Shown one piece after another: positions 34,310 through 42,855 of a DNA stretch of 64,000 bases; position 1 is the first letter of the stretch, and every line of letters begins with the position of its first letter. Both the position numbers and the translations under genes were made by a program. The notes below the pieces were generated by a model. It was not told the origin of the DNA and searched no databases. It was given only the letters and a program-made list of their open reading frames with translations. This DNA comes from Streptomyces alboflavus (GTDB lineage Bacteria; Actinomycetota; Actinomycetes; Streptomycetales; Streptomycetaceae). Location: assembly GCF_000716675.1 (NCBI RefSeq), contig NZ_JNXT01000040.1:1-64000 (forward strand), read 5' to 3'.

Positions 34310-35509
34310 ATGAAGCACCGCATCGTCGTCCTCGGCGCCGGCTATGCCGGGGCCTACGCGGCCGGGATCCTGAGCCGTCGGCTGTCCCCGGCGGGCACCG
34401 AGATCACCGTGGTCAACGCTGTGCCGGATTTCGTCGAGCGGATGCGGATGCACCAGTTGGCGGCCGGCCACCAGGTCGAGCCCCGGAAGCTCGCCGACGT
34501 CTTCGCGGGCACCGGGATCCGGCTGCGCCTGGCCCGTGTCACCGCCGTCGATCCCGAGCGCCGGATCGTCACCGTGGCGGACGCCGACGGCGGCGGCGAA
34601 CTCCGTTACGACACGCTTTTCTACGCACTCGGCAGCCATGTCGCCGACCATGGCGTCCCCGGAGTGGCCGAGCACGCCTTCGACGTCGCAGGGCGACCCT
34701 CGGCGCTGCGCCTGCGCGAACGCCTGGACAGCCTGGACAGGGCGGGCACAGGCGGGAGTGTGCTGGTCGTCGGCGACGGGCTGACCGGCATCGAGACCGC
34801 CACCGAGCTCGCCGAGGCTCGGCCTGGCCTGTCGGTGACGCTGATCGCCCCCGGTGAGCTGGGCGCCCGGCTCTCCACCGGAGCCCGCGGTCACCTGCGC
34901 CGAGCCTGTGACCGGCTGCGCGTCACCGCCCTGGAGCACACCAGCGTCGAAGCCGTCGAAGCGACACGTGTGCTGTGCGACGACGGCAGGGCCCTGGCAT
35001 CCGACGCGACCGTGTGGACGGCCGGGTTCGAGGTCAGCCCCATCGCCGCCGCCAGCGGTCTCGAGGTCGCCGAGAACGGTCAGATCGTCGTCGACCGCAC
35101 CATGAGGTCGGTCTCGCACCCGAACGTCTACGCCATCGGCGACGCCGTCCATGCCATCGGCGACAACGGCCGGCCGATGCCGATGTCCTGCGGCTCGGCC
35201 GGGTACACCGGCCGACAGGCGATCGAAGCGATCGTGGGACGCTTGACCGGTGGCAAGGTTCCCCACACCAAGCTGGTCTACCTGTTCAACCACATCAGCC
35301 TCGGGCGGCGGGACGGGATGCTGCAGATGGTCGACGACGAAGGGCGGGCGAAGCCGAGGTATGTGGGCGGCTGGAAGGCCGCGCGGATCAAGGTGGGCAT
35401 CATCAAGGGGTCGCTGTGGGCCACCGCTCACCCGACCTTGGGCCTGCCCAAGCGCAAGCACCGCCTGGCCACCGCGCCGGACGGCTCCGTCGAGAAGGCG
35501 GCGGCGTAG
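34310..35509 (+). CDS. NDH-2-like FAD-dependent oxidoreductase
   Basis: A 399-residue pyridine nucleotide-disulfide type flavoprotein. The FAD-binding motif is IVVLGAGYAGAYAAG at the N-terminus, the NAD(P) motif is SVLVVGDGLTGIETATELAE (about 140-160), and the second FAD contact is HPNVYAIGDAV (about 270-280). There is no redox-active CxxC, so it fits the type II NADH dehydrogenase/ferredoxin reductase-like group that passes electrons to quinones or small carriers. A GC-poor purine run and GGAG precede the ATG. The ECF41-like sigma factor gene follows after 16 bases and is probably cotranscribed, as oxidoreductases often are with ECF41 factors. Confidence 0.88.
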   Translation: MKHRIVVLGAGYAGAYAAGILSRRLSPAGTEITVVNAVPDFVERMRMHQLAAGHQVEPRKLADVFAGTGIRLRLARVTAVDPERRIVTVADADGGGELRYDTLFYALGSHVADHGVPGVAEHAFDVAGRPSALRLRERLDSLDRAGTGGSVLVVGDGLTGIETATELAEARPGLSVTLIAPGELGARLSTGARGHLRRACDRLRVTALEHTSVEAVEATRVLCDDGRALASDATVWTAGFEVSPIAAASGLEVAENGQIVVDRTMRSVSHPNVYAIGDAVHAIGDNGRPMPMSCGSAGYTGRQAIEAIVGRLTGGKVPHTKLVYLFNHISLGRRDGMLQMVDDEGRAKPRYVGGWKAARIKVGIIKGSLWATAHPTLGLPKRKHRLATAPDGSVEKAAA

Positions 35510-35525
35510 CCGCCAGGGGGTTCGC

Positions 35526-36479
35526 GTGGACGGCACCGCCACTGATCGCTTCGACCTCAGTCGGTTCGAGGCCAGCCGGAACCGGCTGGCCTCGCTGGCC
35601 TACCGTCTGCTCGGCTCGGCCGCCGACGCCGAAGACTCCGTTCAGGACGCGTTCCTGCAATGGCAGGCCGCCGACCGGCAGCTGATCAAGGTGCCGGAGG
35701 CATGGCTGACCAAGGTCGTCACCAACCTGTGCCTGGACCGGCTCCGCTCGGCACAGGCCCGCCGTGAACGCGCCGTCGGCTCCTGGCTGCCCGAGCCGCT
35801 CCTCGACGGCGACCCGATGCTCGGCCCCGCCGACACGTTCGAGCAGCGCGAATCGGTCTCCCTGGCCGTGCTGACTCTCGTCGAACGCCTGTCACCCGTC
35901 GAGCGGGCCGTCTACGTCCTGCGCGAAGCGTTCTCCTACAGTCACGCCGAGATCGCCGAGATCCTCGACATCACCAAGCCCGCAAGCCAGCAGCACCTCC
36001 ACCGGGCCCGGCACCGCATCACCGCCGCACGCCGCAGCGGCGGCGAAGCCGACCCGGCATCCGCCCGCAGGATCGTCGAGGAATTCCTCGCCGCTGCCTC
36101 CTCGGGCCGCACCGAACGGCTGGTGGCGCTGCTCACCGACGACGCGACCGCGATCTCCGACGGTGCGGGCCTGACCGAGAAGCTTCTGCGGTACGACACT
36201 CCGCAGCGCATCGCCGCGATCGCACAGGCGGGCTTCAAACCCACCACTGCGAAGCGGCGTTTCGCCGACGCCACGATGAGGGTGCACTACGCGCTCGTCA
36301 ACGGCGCCCCCGCCACTCTCTTCGTGGTCGGCGGCCAGGTCGTCGGAGCGGTGACGTTCGACATCGCCAACGGCAAGATCGCAACCGTGCGCGGCATCGC
36401 CGCCCCCACCCGCATCGCCCGCCTCACCGAAGCCTGGCGGCAGCACGAGTCGGACACGCCGCTCATCGCCCAGTGGTAA
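35526..36479 (+). CDS. ECF41-type RNA polymerase sigma factor (SigJ-like)
   Basis: A 317-residue sigma factor. Region 2 is NRLASLAYRLLGSAADAEDSVQDAFLQW (residues 18-45), followed by EAWLTKVVTNLCLDRLRSA. Region 4 is LSPVERAVYVLREAFSYSHAEIAEILDI and ASQQHLHRARHRI (about 115-170). A C-terminal SnoaL-like domain of about 130 residues (RRIVEEFLAAASSGRTERLV to the end) is the ECF41 hallmark; it replaces an anti-sigma factor and tunes activity in cis. GTG 35526 has AGGGGG ten bases upstream and gives the expected N-terminus. The partner oxidoreductase lies directly upstream; autoregulated expression of both is typical of the family. Confidence 0.92.
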   Translation: MDGTATDRFDLSRFEASRNRLASLAYRLLGSAADAEDSVQDAFLQWQAADRQLIKVPEAWLTKVVTNLCLDRLRSAQARRERAVGSWLPEPLLDGDPMLGPADTFEQRESVSLAVLTLVERLSPVERAVYVLREAFSYSHAEIAEILDITKPASQQHLHRARHRITAARRSGGEADPASARRIVEEFLAAASSGRTERLVALLTDDATAISDGAGLTEKLLRYDTPQRIAAIAQAGFKPTTAKRRFADATMRVHYALVNGAPATLFVVGGQVVGAVTFDIANGKIATVRGIAAPTRIARLTEAWRQHESDTPLIAQW

Positions 36480-36488
36480 CGGGCCTGC

Positions 36489-36514
36489 GTTTCCCAGGTG
36501 GTCGCCTGTGAAAC
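36489..36514 (+). terminator. Terminator-like hairpin after the sigma factor gene
   Basis: GTTTCCCAGG (36489-36498) pairs with CCTGTGAAAC (36505-36514) with one mismatch and a six-base loop, ten bases past the sigma factor stop. There is no T-run. It may end this transcript before the convergent PucR-type gene. Confidence 0.45.
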
Positions 36515-36712
36515 GGCACGCCGCCCGCAACCTGCGCCGCCCCCGCGGGCTCGCCGGGCCGCACGGCATGGGCGAGGTGGCCGTGCAGGACCACACCGCC
36601 CGCTTCCGGCTGGTGTGTCAACGCGCCAAGGGCCGGGCGCTCACGCATCGGTCGCCCGCGTCAGGTGCCGAAGCCGCGACGGCGGACGCGAGAGTGCCCG
36701 GGCCTCCTGCCG

Positions 36713-37777
36713 TCAGAACTGCTGGACCGGCCAGTCGAGGAGCCGTGCGCCGATCACCGCGGTCTGCAGCGTGTAACGCTGCATCGGGTCGGCCGGATCG
36801 GCGCCGGTGAGGCTGCGGATGCGCGACAGGCGGTAGGTGAAGGCGCGCACGCTCAGCGAGAGTCGGCGGGCCGCCTCCGCCGCGACGCAGCCCGAGTCGA
36901 AGTAGGCGGTGAGGGTGTCGACGAGTGGCTGTGCGCCGCCGCGGGCGTTCTGCAGCGGTCCGAGTGTGTTGAGCACGAGGTCGGCCATGGCTTGGCGGTC
37001 GCGGGTGAGGACGGGGTAGACGAGGAGGTCGGCGGCGTGCAGGACGGGGGCGTCGAGTTCCAGGCGTGCTGCCAGGTCCAGGGCGTTGAGAGCTTCCTCG
37101 TACGACTGGACGACGCCGCCCGGGCCGGGCTGGGGGCGCCCCAGCGCGACGCGGCCGCCGTCAGTGGCGGCATAAGCCTGCTTCGCGAAGTAGGCGAGGA
37201 CGTCGCTCTGGTCGCCGGGGGCGATGCAGATGAGGCAGCCGTCCTTGGTGGTGAGCAGGATGCTGCGGTCTCCGAAGCGGCCGATCAAGGCCCGCTCGAC
37301 GTCGCGGGGCACGGCGTCGCCGTCTTCATAGCCGGTCTCCCCCTGGGCCACCGCGACGGCGTGCTCGTAGGAGAGGCGCAGTCCGAAGCGTTCCGCACGC
37401 TCGGCGAGCAGGCCCAGGTCGCTGCGTCCGTAGAGCAGGTCGTCGATGAACTCACGCCGCGTGGCCTCCTCCTGGCGCACAGCCAGACGCAGGGCTCGTT
37501 CATGGCCCTCCGCGAAGGCGTCGAGGGCCTGGGTGGCGACGGCGAGGACGCTGTCGGCTGACGTCGCGTCGCCGGGCCAGTTCACGCGGGTCGCGGTCAG
37601 GTGCGCCGTGATCAGGGTGCGCAGGCCGTGACCCGCTTCGGCGGCCCGCTCCCCGAGGGCCCGTCGGGAGTCGAGCTCGTCGCGGGTGAGGCGCCGCCCG
37701 GTCGCGGCGGCGTCCGCGAGGATGGGGGCGTACCCGGCCAGGTACTCCTCCGGTATGTCGTCGTCCTGTGCTGCCAC
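36713..37777 (-). CDS. PucR/CdaR-type transcriptional regulator
   Basis: A regulator of about 354 residues. The C-terminal PucR HTH reads CVAAEAARRLSLSVRAFTYRLSRIRSLTG (about residues 285-330). A GGDEF-like central domain (YEHAVAVAQGETGYEDG to LGRPQPGPGGVVQSYEEALNALDLAAR) is typical of the CdaR/PucR group. The N-terminal 120 residues are helical. GTG 37777 is preferred; an in-frame GTG at 37912 overlaps the AAA gene stop, but it would translate 45 unlikely residues across an operator-like palindrome at 37863-37879. That palindrome also occurs before the yqiJ-like gene, so this protein probably controls itself and the flotillin/AAA genes upstream. Confidence 0.82.
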   Translation of the reverse strand: MAAQDDDIPEEYLAGYAPILADAAATGRRLTRDELDSRRALGERAAEAGHGLRTLITAHLTATRVNWPGDATSADSVLAVATQALDAFAEGHERALRLAVRQEEATRREFIDDLLYGRSDLGLLAERAERFGLRLSYEHAVAVAQGETGYEDGDAVPRDVERALIGRFGDRSILLTTKDGCLICIAPGDQSDVLAYFAKQAYAATDGGRVALGRPQPGPGGVVQSYEEALNALDLAARLELDAPVLHAADLLVYPVLTRDRQAMADLVLNTLGPLQNARGGAQPLVDTLTAYFDSGCVAAEAARRLSLSVRAFTYRLSRIRSLTGADPADPMQRYTLQTAVIGARLLDWPVQQF

Positions 37778-37862
37778 GCTCGCCCCCGGGTTCTTCTTGA
37801 TGGTTCCTTCACGCCTTTCTAGCGCAGCCCCGGGGCGCGCGTACCAGCGGGTGCGGGTGTCG

Positions 37863-37879
37863 TTGCCGGAGTCCGGCAA
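37863..37879. promoter_or_regulatory. Operator TTGCCG-N5-CGGCAA upstream of the PucR-type gene
   Basis: TTGCCGG (37863-37869), three bases, CCGGCAA (37873-37879): a perfect dyad in the gap between the AAA gene stop and the regulator start. The identical half-site with identical spacing recurs at 45685-45701 before the yqiJ-like gene, marking both as sites for one regulator, most simply the PucR-type protein itself. Confidence 0.7.
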
Positions 37880-37908
37880 TCCGGGAGGGCGGTCGGCCGA
37901 GAACTTGA

Positions 37909-40900
37909 TCACGGGCGCTGGGCGTGTCGGGCGGCGGGGTTGGCGAGGGCGTTCCGCGGGTCGGCGGCCCTGGTGATGGCGGACTCCACGGCTGCGACAC
38001 GGTCGGCGAGCAGGCCGAGGGCGGCGACGGCGCGGATCAGGGGGTCCTCGTCAGGGCCGCCGAGGGTGCTGGTCCGGACGTGGGTCGCCTTGATCTCTGC
38101 CCAGCGGTCGGCCTGGGCCGGTGTGAGGGTGCCGCGCAGTTCGGCGAGCTTGAGGAGATTGGACTCGGCGCCGGTGGTGAGCGTCTGCGCCTCGCCGGTG
38201 TAGTGGTCGTCGATCACCGCGGCGAGCTCGGCGTCGTTCATGGCCGGGTCGATGCGGGCGGCGATCTTGTTCATGTCCCGGTAGGAGCCCTGGAGATGGA
38301 AGGGTGGCTCGGTGCGGTTGGCGTCGTCCTGTCCGGCCGATGCGATGTACGCGGCGTTCACCGCGAGGACGGTCGTGCGCGCGGTCAGCAGGTGTCGGAG
38401 CACGGCCACGATGCGCTCCACCTCGGCGGGGGCATACGGATGTGTGAGCAGGTCGGTGCGCGCGGTGGGGTCGTTCTCCGCGAGGCGGATCAGCAGGTCG
38501 AGGTCGGTGCGGTCGCGCCCGGCGAGGGGGGCGAGGACCGGGTGGGCGGTGAGGGCGTTCTCGACGAAGCTGACGGCGAAGGCGTCCTCCTTGCCGGTCA
38601 GGACGTCACCGAGGTTCCACACGTCGGCGCGGTTGGCGAGCATGTCGGGGATGCGGAAGCGGGTGCCGGACTCGGTGTAGGGGTTGCCCGCCATGCAGAC
38701 CGCGAAGCGCTTGCCCCGCAGGTCGTACGTGCGTGAGGCGCCGTCCCAGACCCCTTCCATGCGGCGCTGGGCGTCGCACAGGGAGATGAACTTCTGCAGG
38801 AGTTCGGGCGAGGTGTGCTGGATGTCGTCCAGATAGAGGAGGACGTTGTTGCCCGCTTCGAGCGCGAAGTTGACCTTGTCGACCTCCTGGCGGGCGGTGG
38901 CGTTGGGGGCCTCGGCCGGGTCGAGGGAGGTGACGGCGTGGCCGAGGGCCGGTCCGTTGACCTTGACCAGGACCATGCCGAGCCGGTCGGCGACGTACTC
39001 CATGAGCGTCGTCTTGCCGTATCCGGGCGGCGAGACGAGCAGCAACAGGCCCCCTGCGGAGCCGAGTTGCTTGCTGAGGCTGTCGCCGATGAGGGGCAGG
39101 TACACCTCATCGATGAGGCGGTTGCGCACGAAGGCCGACATGACCCTGGGCCGGTATTCGTCCAGGCGGAGCCGGGCGCGCTCGGCGGCGACGAGCTCGG
39201 TGCGCCGGGCCTGGTACGCACGGAAGCCGGGCGCTGTCCGGGTGCGGAAGTCATGGGCGCGGGCCAGGAGTTCGTCGATGCGGACGGTGAGACGGCGGGC
39301 GGTGACGCGCGGGTGCGTACCGAGAAGTCCCTCCACGGTCTCGGTGAGCGGAGCGGCGCAGTCGTAGCGGTCCAGGTCCGGGCAGAGTTCGACGGCGACG
39401 GCCTCGGCCAGGTCGACACTCTCGCCCGCGGCGGTCGTGTACGCGGACAGCCAGGCCTCGGCCAGTTGTCGTCGCTTGGACACGTCGGTGATGGTGGCCA
39501 GGTCGGCCTCGTACGCGGAACTGTCCATGGCGCGGCGGAACTTGTCGAGGAAGGTGCGGGTCGCCGTCGAGGTGATGAAGCCGACGGGTGCGGTGGTGAG
39601 TTCGTCGAAGAGGTACGCGGCAGCCGGCGCACCCACGTGGGTGGCGAGTTCGGCGCGGAAGTCGTCGATGGCGGGCGCGAGGCCGAAGGTGTCGCGGGCG
39701 CGGGCCAGGGACACCGCACGCCGGGTCCACACCTCGCGGTCTTCCGGCGGGGTGTCATGGGCCCAGAACATCTGGGCGGCCGCGCGCGCTTCGGGGGTGT
39801 GGCGCAGCAGGCCCGCACCGTCGTGCAGGCGCAGGAGCGCGGTCAGGATCAGCGTCGCGTCGTGGTCGTGGACACCGCGTTCATGGCCTTCGTCGTACGC
39901 CGCCTCCGCCGCCGCGCGCACGAGGGCGGGCAGGTCCTCGCAGGCGGCCAGGGCTGTGGGGCCGTGTTCGTCGAGGAGGCGGGCCGCGAGATGTTCGGCC
40001 CGGTAGATCTCGGGCGTCTCGGAGGGCAGCAGCTGGCCCCAGTAGGGGCGCAGGTCGGTGAAGGACGGGTCGGTGACGGGGGAGCGGTAGTCCGTGCCGG
40101 TCAGGGCGAGAGCCATGCCGGTGCCGTCGGCGGTCGGGACCAGCGTGAGGTCGAGCGGCTGGGTGTTGACGGCGAAACGGTGACGGCCCAGGCGGATGGT
40201 GTCGCCGTCGTACAGCTCGGTGCGGTCGCGCAGGGAGCGTGCGGCCTCCTGCCGGGCGGCGGCGAGACGCCCCTCCAGCTCGTCGGCCCGGACCTGGTCG
40301 CCGAGACCGCGCAGCTCGTCGACCGTACGGCGGACCTTGCCCACCATCGGATCGGAGCCGAAGTACGTGTGGACCTCGTCGGCGGAGGTGAGCGTGGCCA
40401 GCCGGCGGGTGATGGTGTCCAGGACGCGTCCGGCCGATGTCGCGAGGCGTTCCGTGTGCCGGGCCGTGGAGTCGATGAGGGTCTGCTTGCGGGAGGCGAA
40501 CGCCTCGTAGACCTCGGTGCGTTTGGCGTCCAGCTCGGTGAGGAAGTCGTCGGCTTCGGCGAACCGCCCTTCCAGGTTCTCCAGTTGGAGAAGGAGGCGG
40601 GCCAGTTGGTCGTCGCAGCTCTCGGGGGTGGTGGCGGTGGCGAGCGCCCCGGTGACGGCTTGACCGAGCAGGGAGAACTCGGCGGCGAATTCGGCGCGCC
40701 CCTCACGCGTGGCCAGTTCGCGGCGGCGGGCGTCGAGGGTGGCGCGTGCGCGGTTGACGCCCGCGAGGACCTCGCCGACGCGCTCCAGGATGCCGGTGCG
40801 GACGGTCGCGTGGTCGATGTCGAGGCCGGCGACGACCTCCGTGACGGTCTGGAGCTGTTCGGTGAGTTCCTGGAGGCGGTCGGAGATCGGCGTGGCCTCG

Positions 40901-42735
40901 GCGGCCGCGGCGATCTCGGAGGCGTCGACGGTGAGCTGCTCGATGTCGGTGTGGTGGGCGGCGAAGGCGTCCGCGCGCCCCAGGAAAGCGACGGCACGGT
41001 GCCCGGCCGCAGTGATGTCGCCGGCCAGGTCGTCGGCCAGCGAGTCGATGCGGTCCTCATCGGCGTACCGCATGTCCTTCAAGGTCAGCAGACGGCCCTG
41101 CGCCTGCCGGAGCTCGGTGATCCGCTCGACCCATTCGGGGGCGGTGCGCGGTGCCTCGCCGCGGATGCGGCGAACGAGGGCGGCGATGTGCACGGCGGAT
41201 TCGGCGAGCGCGTCGGTGGCCTGCCGGGTGAGGGCCTGGACGGTCTCGAACTCGGTGAGAACCTGTTCGGCGGTGGCGCGGATCGCTTCGAGAGGCGTGC
41301 GCAGGTCTCCCAGCTCGCTCTCGCCGAGCCAGTGAGAGGAGTCGGCGGCCCGGACGCAGGACGCGGCCAGCGTCTCGTACATCCCGGAGGTGGGCGTGGT
41401 GCCGGTGACGGCGCGGGCGATGGAGAGGCAGTCGGAGATGCCACGCACGAGGTCGGCGTTGCCGACGCGGGCGAGGGGCCCCTCGCCGACGGGCTCGGCC
41501 GCCGCGTGGGTGTCGGAGACGTACGGAGACTGCCAGCTCTGCAAGGGGTGCACACGGGAGGGTTCGTCCGCGTCGGCGCGTAGCACGGTCAGGGTGCCGT
41601 CGTCGAACAGCGCGTACCCGTGGCAGGACAGCGGGGTCGCGATCTCCTTGCGGATCATGTTGTACGAAAGGAGGAGGTTGCGCCCCGCCGCGCGCGCGTG
41701 GAAGGCGAAAAGGACGTCCTCGCCGTTGGGTGAGCGCACCGCGCGCTCGAATGCGAGGTCGGCGGTGTCGATGCCGTCGAAGACCTTGGACGCTCCCATG
41801 GCCAGGCAGTAGCCGCCGGGGAAGATGATGCCCTGGTCCTCGGGGAGGCGCCGGCAGGCCTGTCCGATGCCGTCGAGGCGTACGACGGTCTTGGTGAGGG
41901 TGTTGAAGACGAGGTGACGCCAGGCGTCCTCCTTGTAGGGACGGACGCGCAGCAGGATCAGGGCGCCCACGCGCGCGTGGGCGACATCCGCGTCCGCGAG
42001 GGACTGAAGCGGTTCGTCGACCGGCTCTTCGTACACCCCCGCTCCGGTCTCCGTGTCGTCCTCGGTCTTGACCGTGAGCGTGCCGCCGACCGTCTCGACG
42101 AAGACCTCGCCGCCGATGGAGATGTGCGGGTGGCGGCCCAGGACGTGATCCTCACGGGTCGCCTCGGTCCACGTGAAGTCATGGGACGGCGGGAAGATGT
42201 GGTCGCGCTCGCCGCGCGCGTCCAGGAACTCCGCCCGGCCGTCGGTCGACAGCGCCCAGCGCAGGACCCGGATGTCCGCTGCCTTCTCCCCGGTCTGGAA
42301 GACGGCGAGCAGCTTGTCCTCGACGCGGCGGAGTTGGCGCAGGCGGGCGCCACGGTAGTAGCGGAAGAGGGCGGCGAACTCCCGCTCGAAGGCCGGATCG
42401 TCGAGGAGGCCGGGGACCGCGTCCTCAGGCAGCCGGTTCAGGCCACGGTCGTGCAGCGCGAAGACATGGCCGACCGCGGTATGGGGCTTCGGCCCCGGAT
42501 TGACGTGGTAGCCGAAGAGGAGGACGTCACCGATGGCGACAATGTCGCGGGGCACACAGCTGTGCTCGGTGCGGATGCTCTCGGTGCCGGTGAGCGTGAG
42601 CTCGGTGGAGCCGAAGGCTGCCACACGGCGTTCGTTGAGGGCGGCGGCGCGTTCGGCCAGCATCCGGGACTGGGCCGCGAGCCGGTCGCGCAGTACCTCG
42701 TACGTTCCCGCGTCCAGACCAGTTCCGGCGTCCAT
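37909..42735 (-). CDS. Giant AAA ATPase (1608 residues), DUF3686/DNA repair ATPase-like
   Basis: A 1608-residue soluble protein. The N-terminal 450 residues are beta-rich (FVETVGGTLTVKTEDDTET, HGYALFDDGTLTVLRAD) and resemble the DUF3686 region of proteins often labelled DNA repair ATPase. Residues 460-860 are long helical/coiled coil; 870-1200 are mixed. The AAA core has Walker A LVSPPGYGKTTLMEY (Lys1241), Walker B NVLLYLDDIQHTSP (about 1302), sensor-like VCMAGNPYTESGTRF, and a C-terminal lid, in the MoxR/dynein-like style. The ATG has GGAAGGAAG upstream. It follows the flotillin gene but is separated by a strong hairpin and a GT-rich repeat. A chaperone-like role with membrane microdomains is inferred. 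Confidence 0.85.
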   Translation of the reverse strand: MDAGTGLDAGTYEVLRDRLAAQSRMLAERAAALNERRVAAFGSTELTLTGTESIRTEHSCVPRDIVAIGDVLLFGYHVNPGPKPHTAVGHVFALHDRGLNRLPEDAVPGLLDDPAFEREFAALFRYYRGARLRQLRRVEDKLLAVFQTGEKAADIRVLRWALSTDGRAEFLDARGERDHIFPPSHDFTWTEATREDHVLGRHPHISIGGEVFVETVGGTLTVKTEDDTETGAGVYEEPVDEPLQSLADADVAHARVGALILLRVRPYKEDAWRHLVFNTLTKTVVRLDGIGQACRRLPEDQGIIFPGGYCLAMGASKVFDGIDTADLAFERAVRSPNGEDVLFAFHARAAGRNLLLSYNMIRKEIATPLSCHGYALFDDGTLTVLRADADEPSRVHPLQSWQSPYVSDTHAAAEPVGEGPLARVGNADLVRGISDCLSIARAVTGTTPTSGMYETLAASCVRAADSSHWLGESELGDLRTPLEAIRATAEQVLTEFETVQALTRQATDALAESAVHIAALVRRIRGEAPRTAPEWVERITELRQAQGRLLTLKDMRYADEDRIDSLADDLAGDITAAGHRAVAFLGRADAFAAHHTDIEQLTVDASEIAAAAEATPISDRLQELTEQLQTVTEVVAGLDIDHATVRTGILERVGEVLAGVNRARATLDARRRELATREGRAEFAAEFSLLGQAVTGALATATTPESCDDQLARLLLQLENLEGRFAEADDFLTELDAKRTEVYEAFASRKQTLIDSTARHTERLATSAGRVLDTITRRLATLTSADEVHTYFGSDPMVGKVRRTVDELRGLGDQVRADELEGRLAAARQEAARSLRDRTELYDGDTIRLGRHRFAVNTQPLDLTLVPTADGTGMALALTGTDYRSPVTDPSFTDLRPYWGQLLPSETPEIYRAEHLAARLLDEHGPTALAACEDLPALVRAAAEAAYDEGHERGVHDHDATLILTALLRLHDGAGLLRHTPEARAAAQMFWAHDTPPEDREVWTRRAVSLARARDTFGLAPAIDDFRAELATHVGAPAAAYLFDELTTAPVGFITSTATRTFLDKFRRAMDSSAYEADLATITDVSKRRQLAEAWLSAYTTAAGESVDLAEAVAVELCPDLDRYDCAAPLTETVEGLLGTHPRVTARRLTVRIDELLARAHDFRTRTAPGFRAYQARRTELVAAERARLRLDEYRPRVMSAFVRNRLIDEVYLPLIGDSLSKQLGSAGGLLLLVSPPGYGKTTLMEYVADRLGMVLVKVNGPALGHAVTSLDPAEAPNATARQEVDKVNFALEAGNNVLLYLDDIQHTSPELLQKFISLCDAQRRMEGVWDGASRTYDLRGKRFAVCMAGNPYTESGTRFRIPDMLANRADVWNLGDVLTGKEDAFAVSFVENALTAHPVLAPLAGRDRTDLDLLIRLAENDPTARTDLLTHPYAPAEVERIVAVLRHLLTARTTVLAVNAAYIASAGQDDANRTEPPFHLQGSYRDMNKIAARIDPAMNDAELAAVIDDHYTGEAQTLTTGAESNLLKLAELRGTLTPAQADRWAEIKATHVRTSTLGGPDEDPLIRAVAALGLLADRVAAVESAITRAADPRNALANPAARHAQRP

Positions 42736-42763
42736 GCCCGGCTTCCTTCCGTGTGGCGTATCG

Positions 42764-42810
42764 GTGTGCGTGTGCGTGTGCGTGTGCGTGTGTGTGCGTG
42801 TGCGTGTGTG
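42764..42810. repeat. GT-rich hexamer microsatellite
   Basis: Forty-seven bases made only of T, G and C, built from GTGTGC-type hexamers (about five copies with GTGTGT variants). They lie between the terminator-like hairpin after the flotillin gene and the ribosome binding site of the AAA gene, 28 bases from its ATG. Such alternating purine-pyrimidine tracts can change length by slippage and can adopt left-handed DNA. No other simple repeat of this size was seen in the window. Confidence 0.85.
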
Positions 42811-42811
42811 A

Positions 42812-42848
42812 GGCCGGGGCCGCTCACCCCCGTAGAGCGGCCCCGGCC
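42812..42848 (-). terminator. Strong intra-operon hairpin after the flotillin gene
   Basis: A perfect 14-base stem: GGCCGGGGCCGCTC (42812-42825) with its reverse complement (42835-42848) and a nine-base loop, seven bases past the flotillin stop on the minus strand. It should reduce read-through into the AAA gene, or mark the end of the flotillin transcript and stabilise its 3-prime end. Confidence 0.7.
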
Positions 42849-42855
42849 GGTCTGG

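Noticed and set aside
36508..36810. A 100-codon plus-strand frame between the sigma factor and PucR-type genes
   Set aside because: It overlaps the end of the regulator gene and has an Arg/Ala-rich product without a clear start signal.
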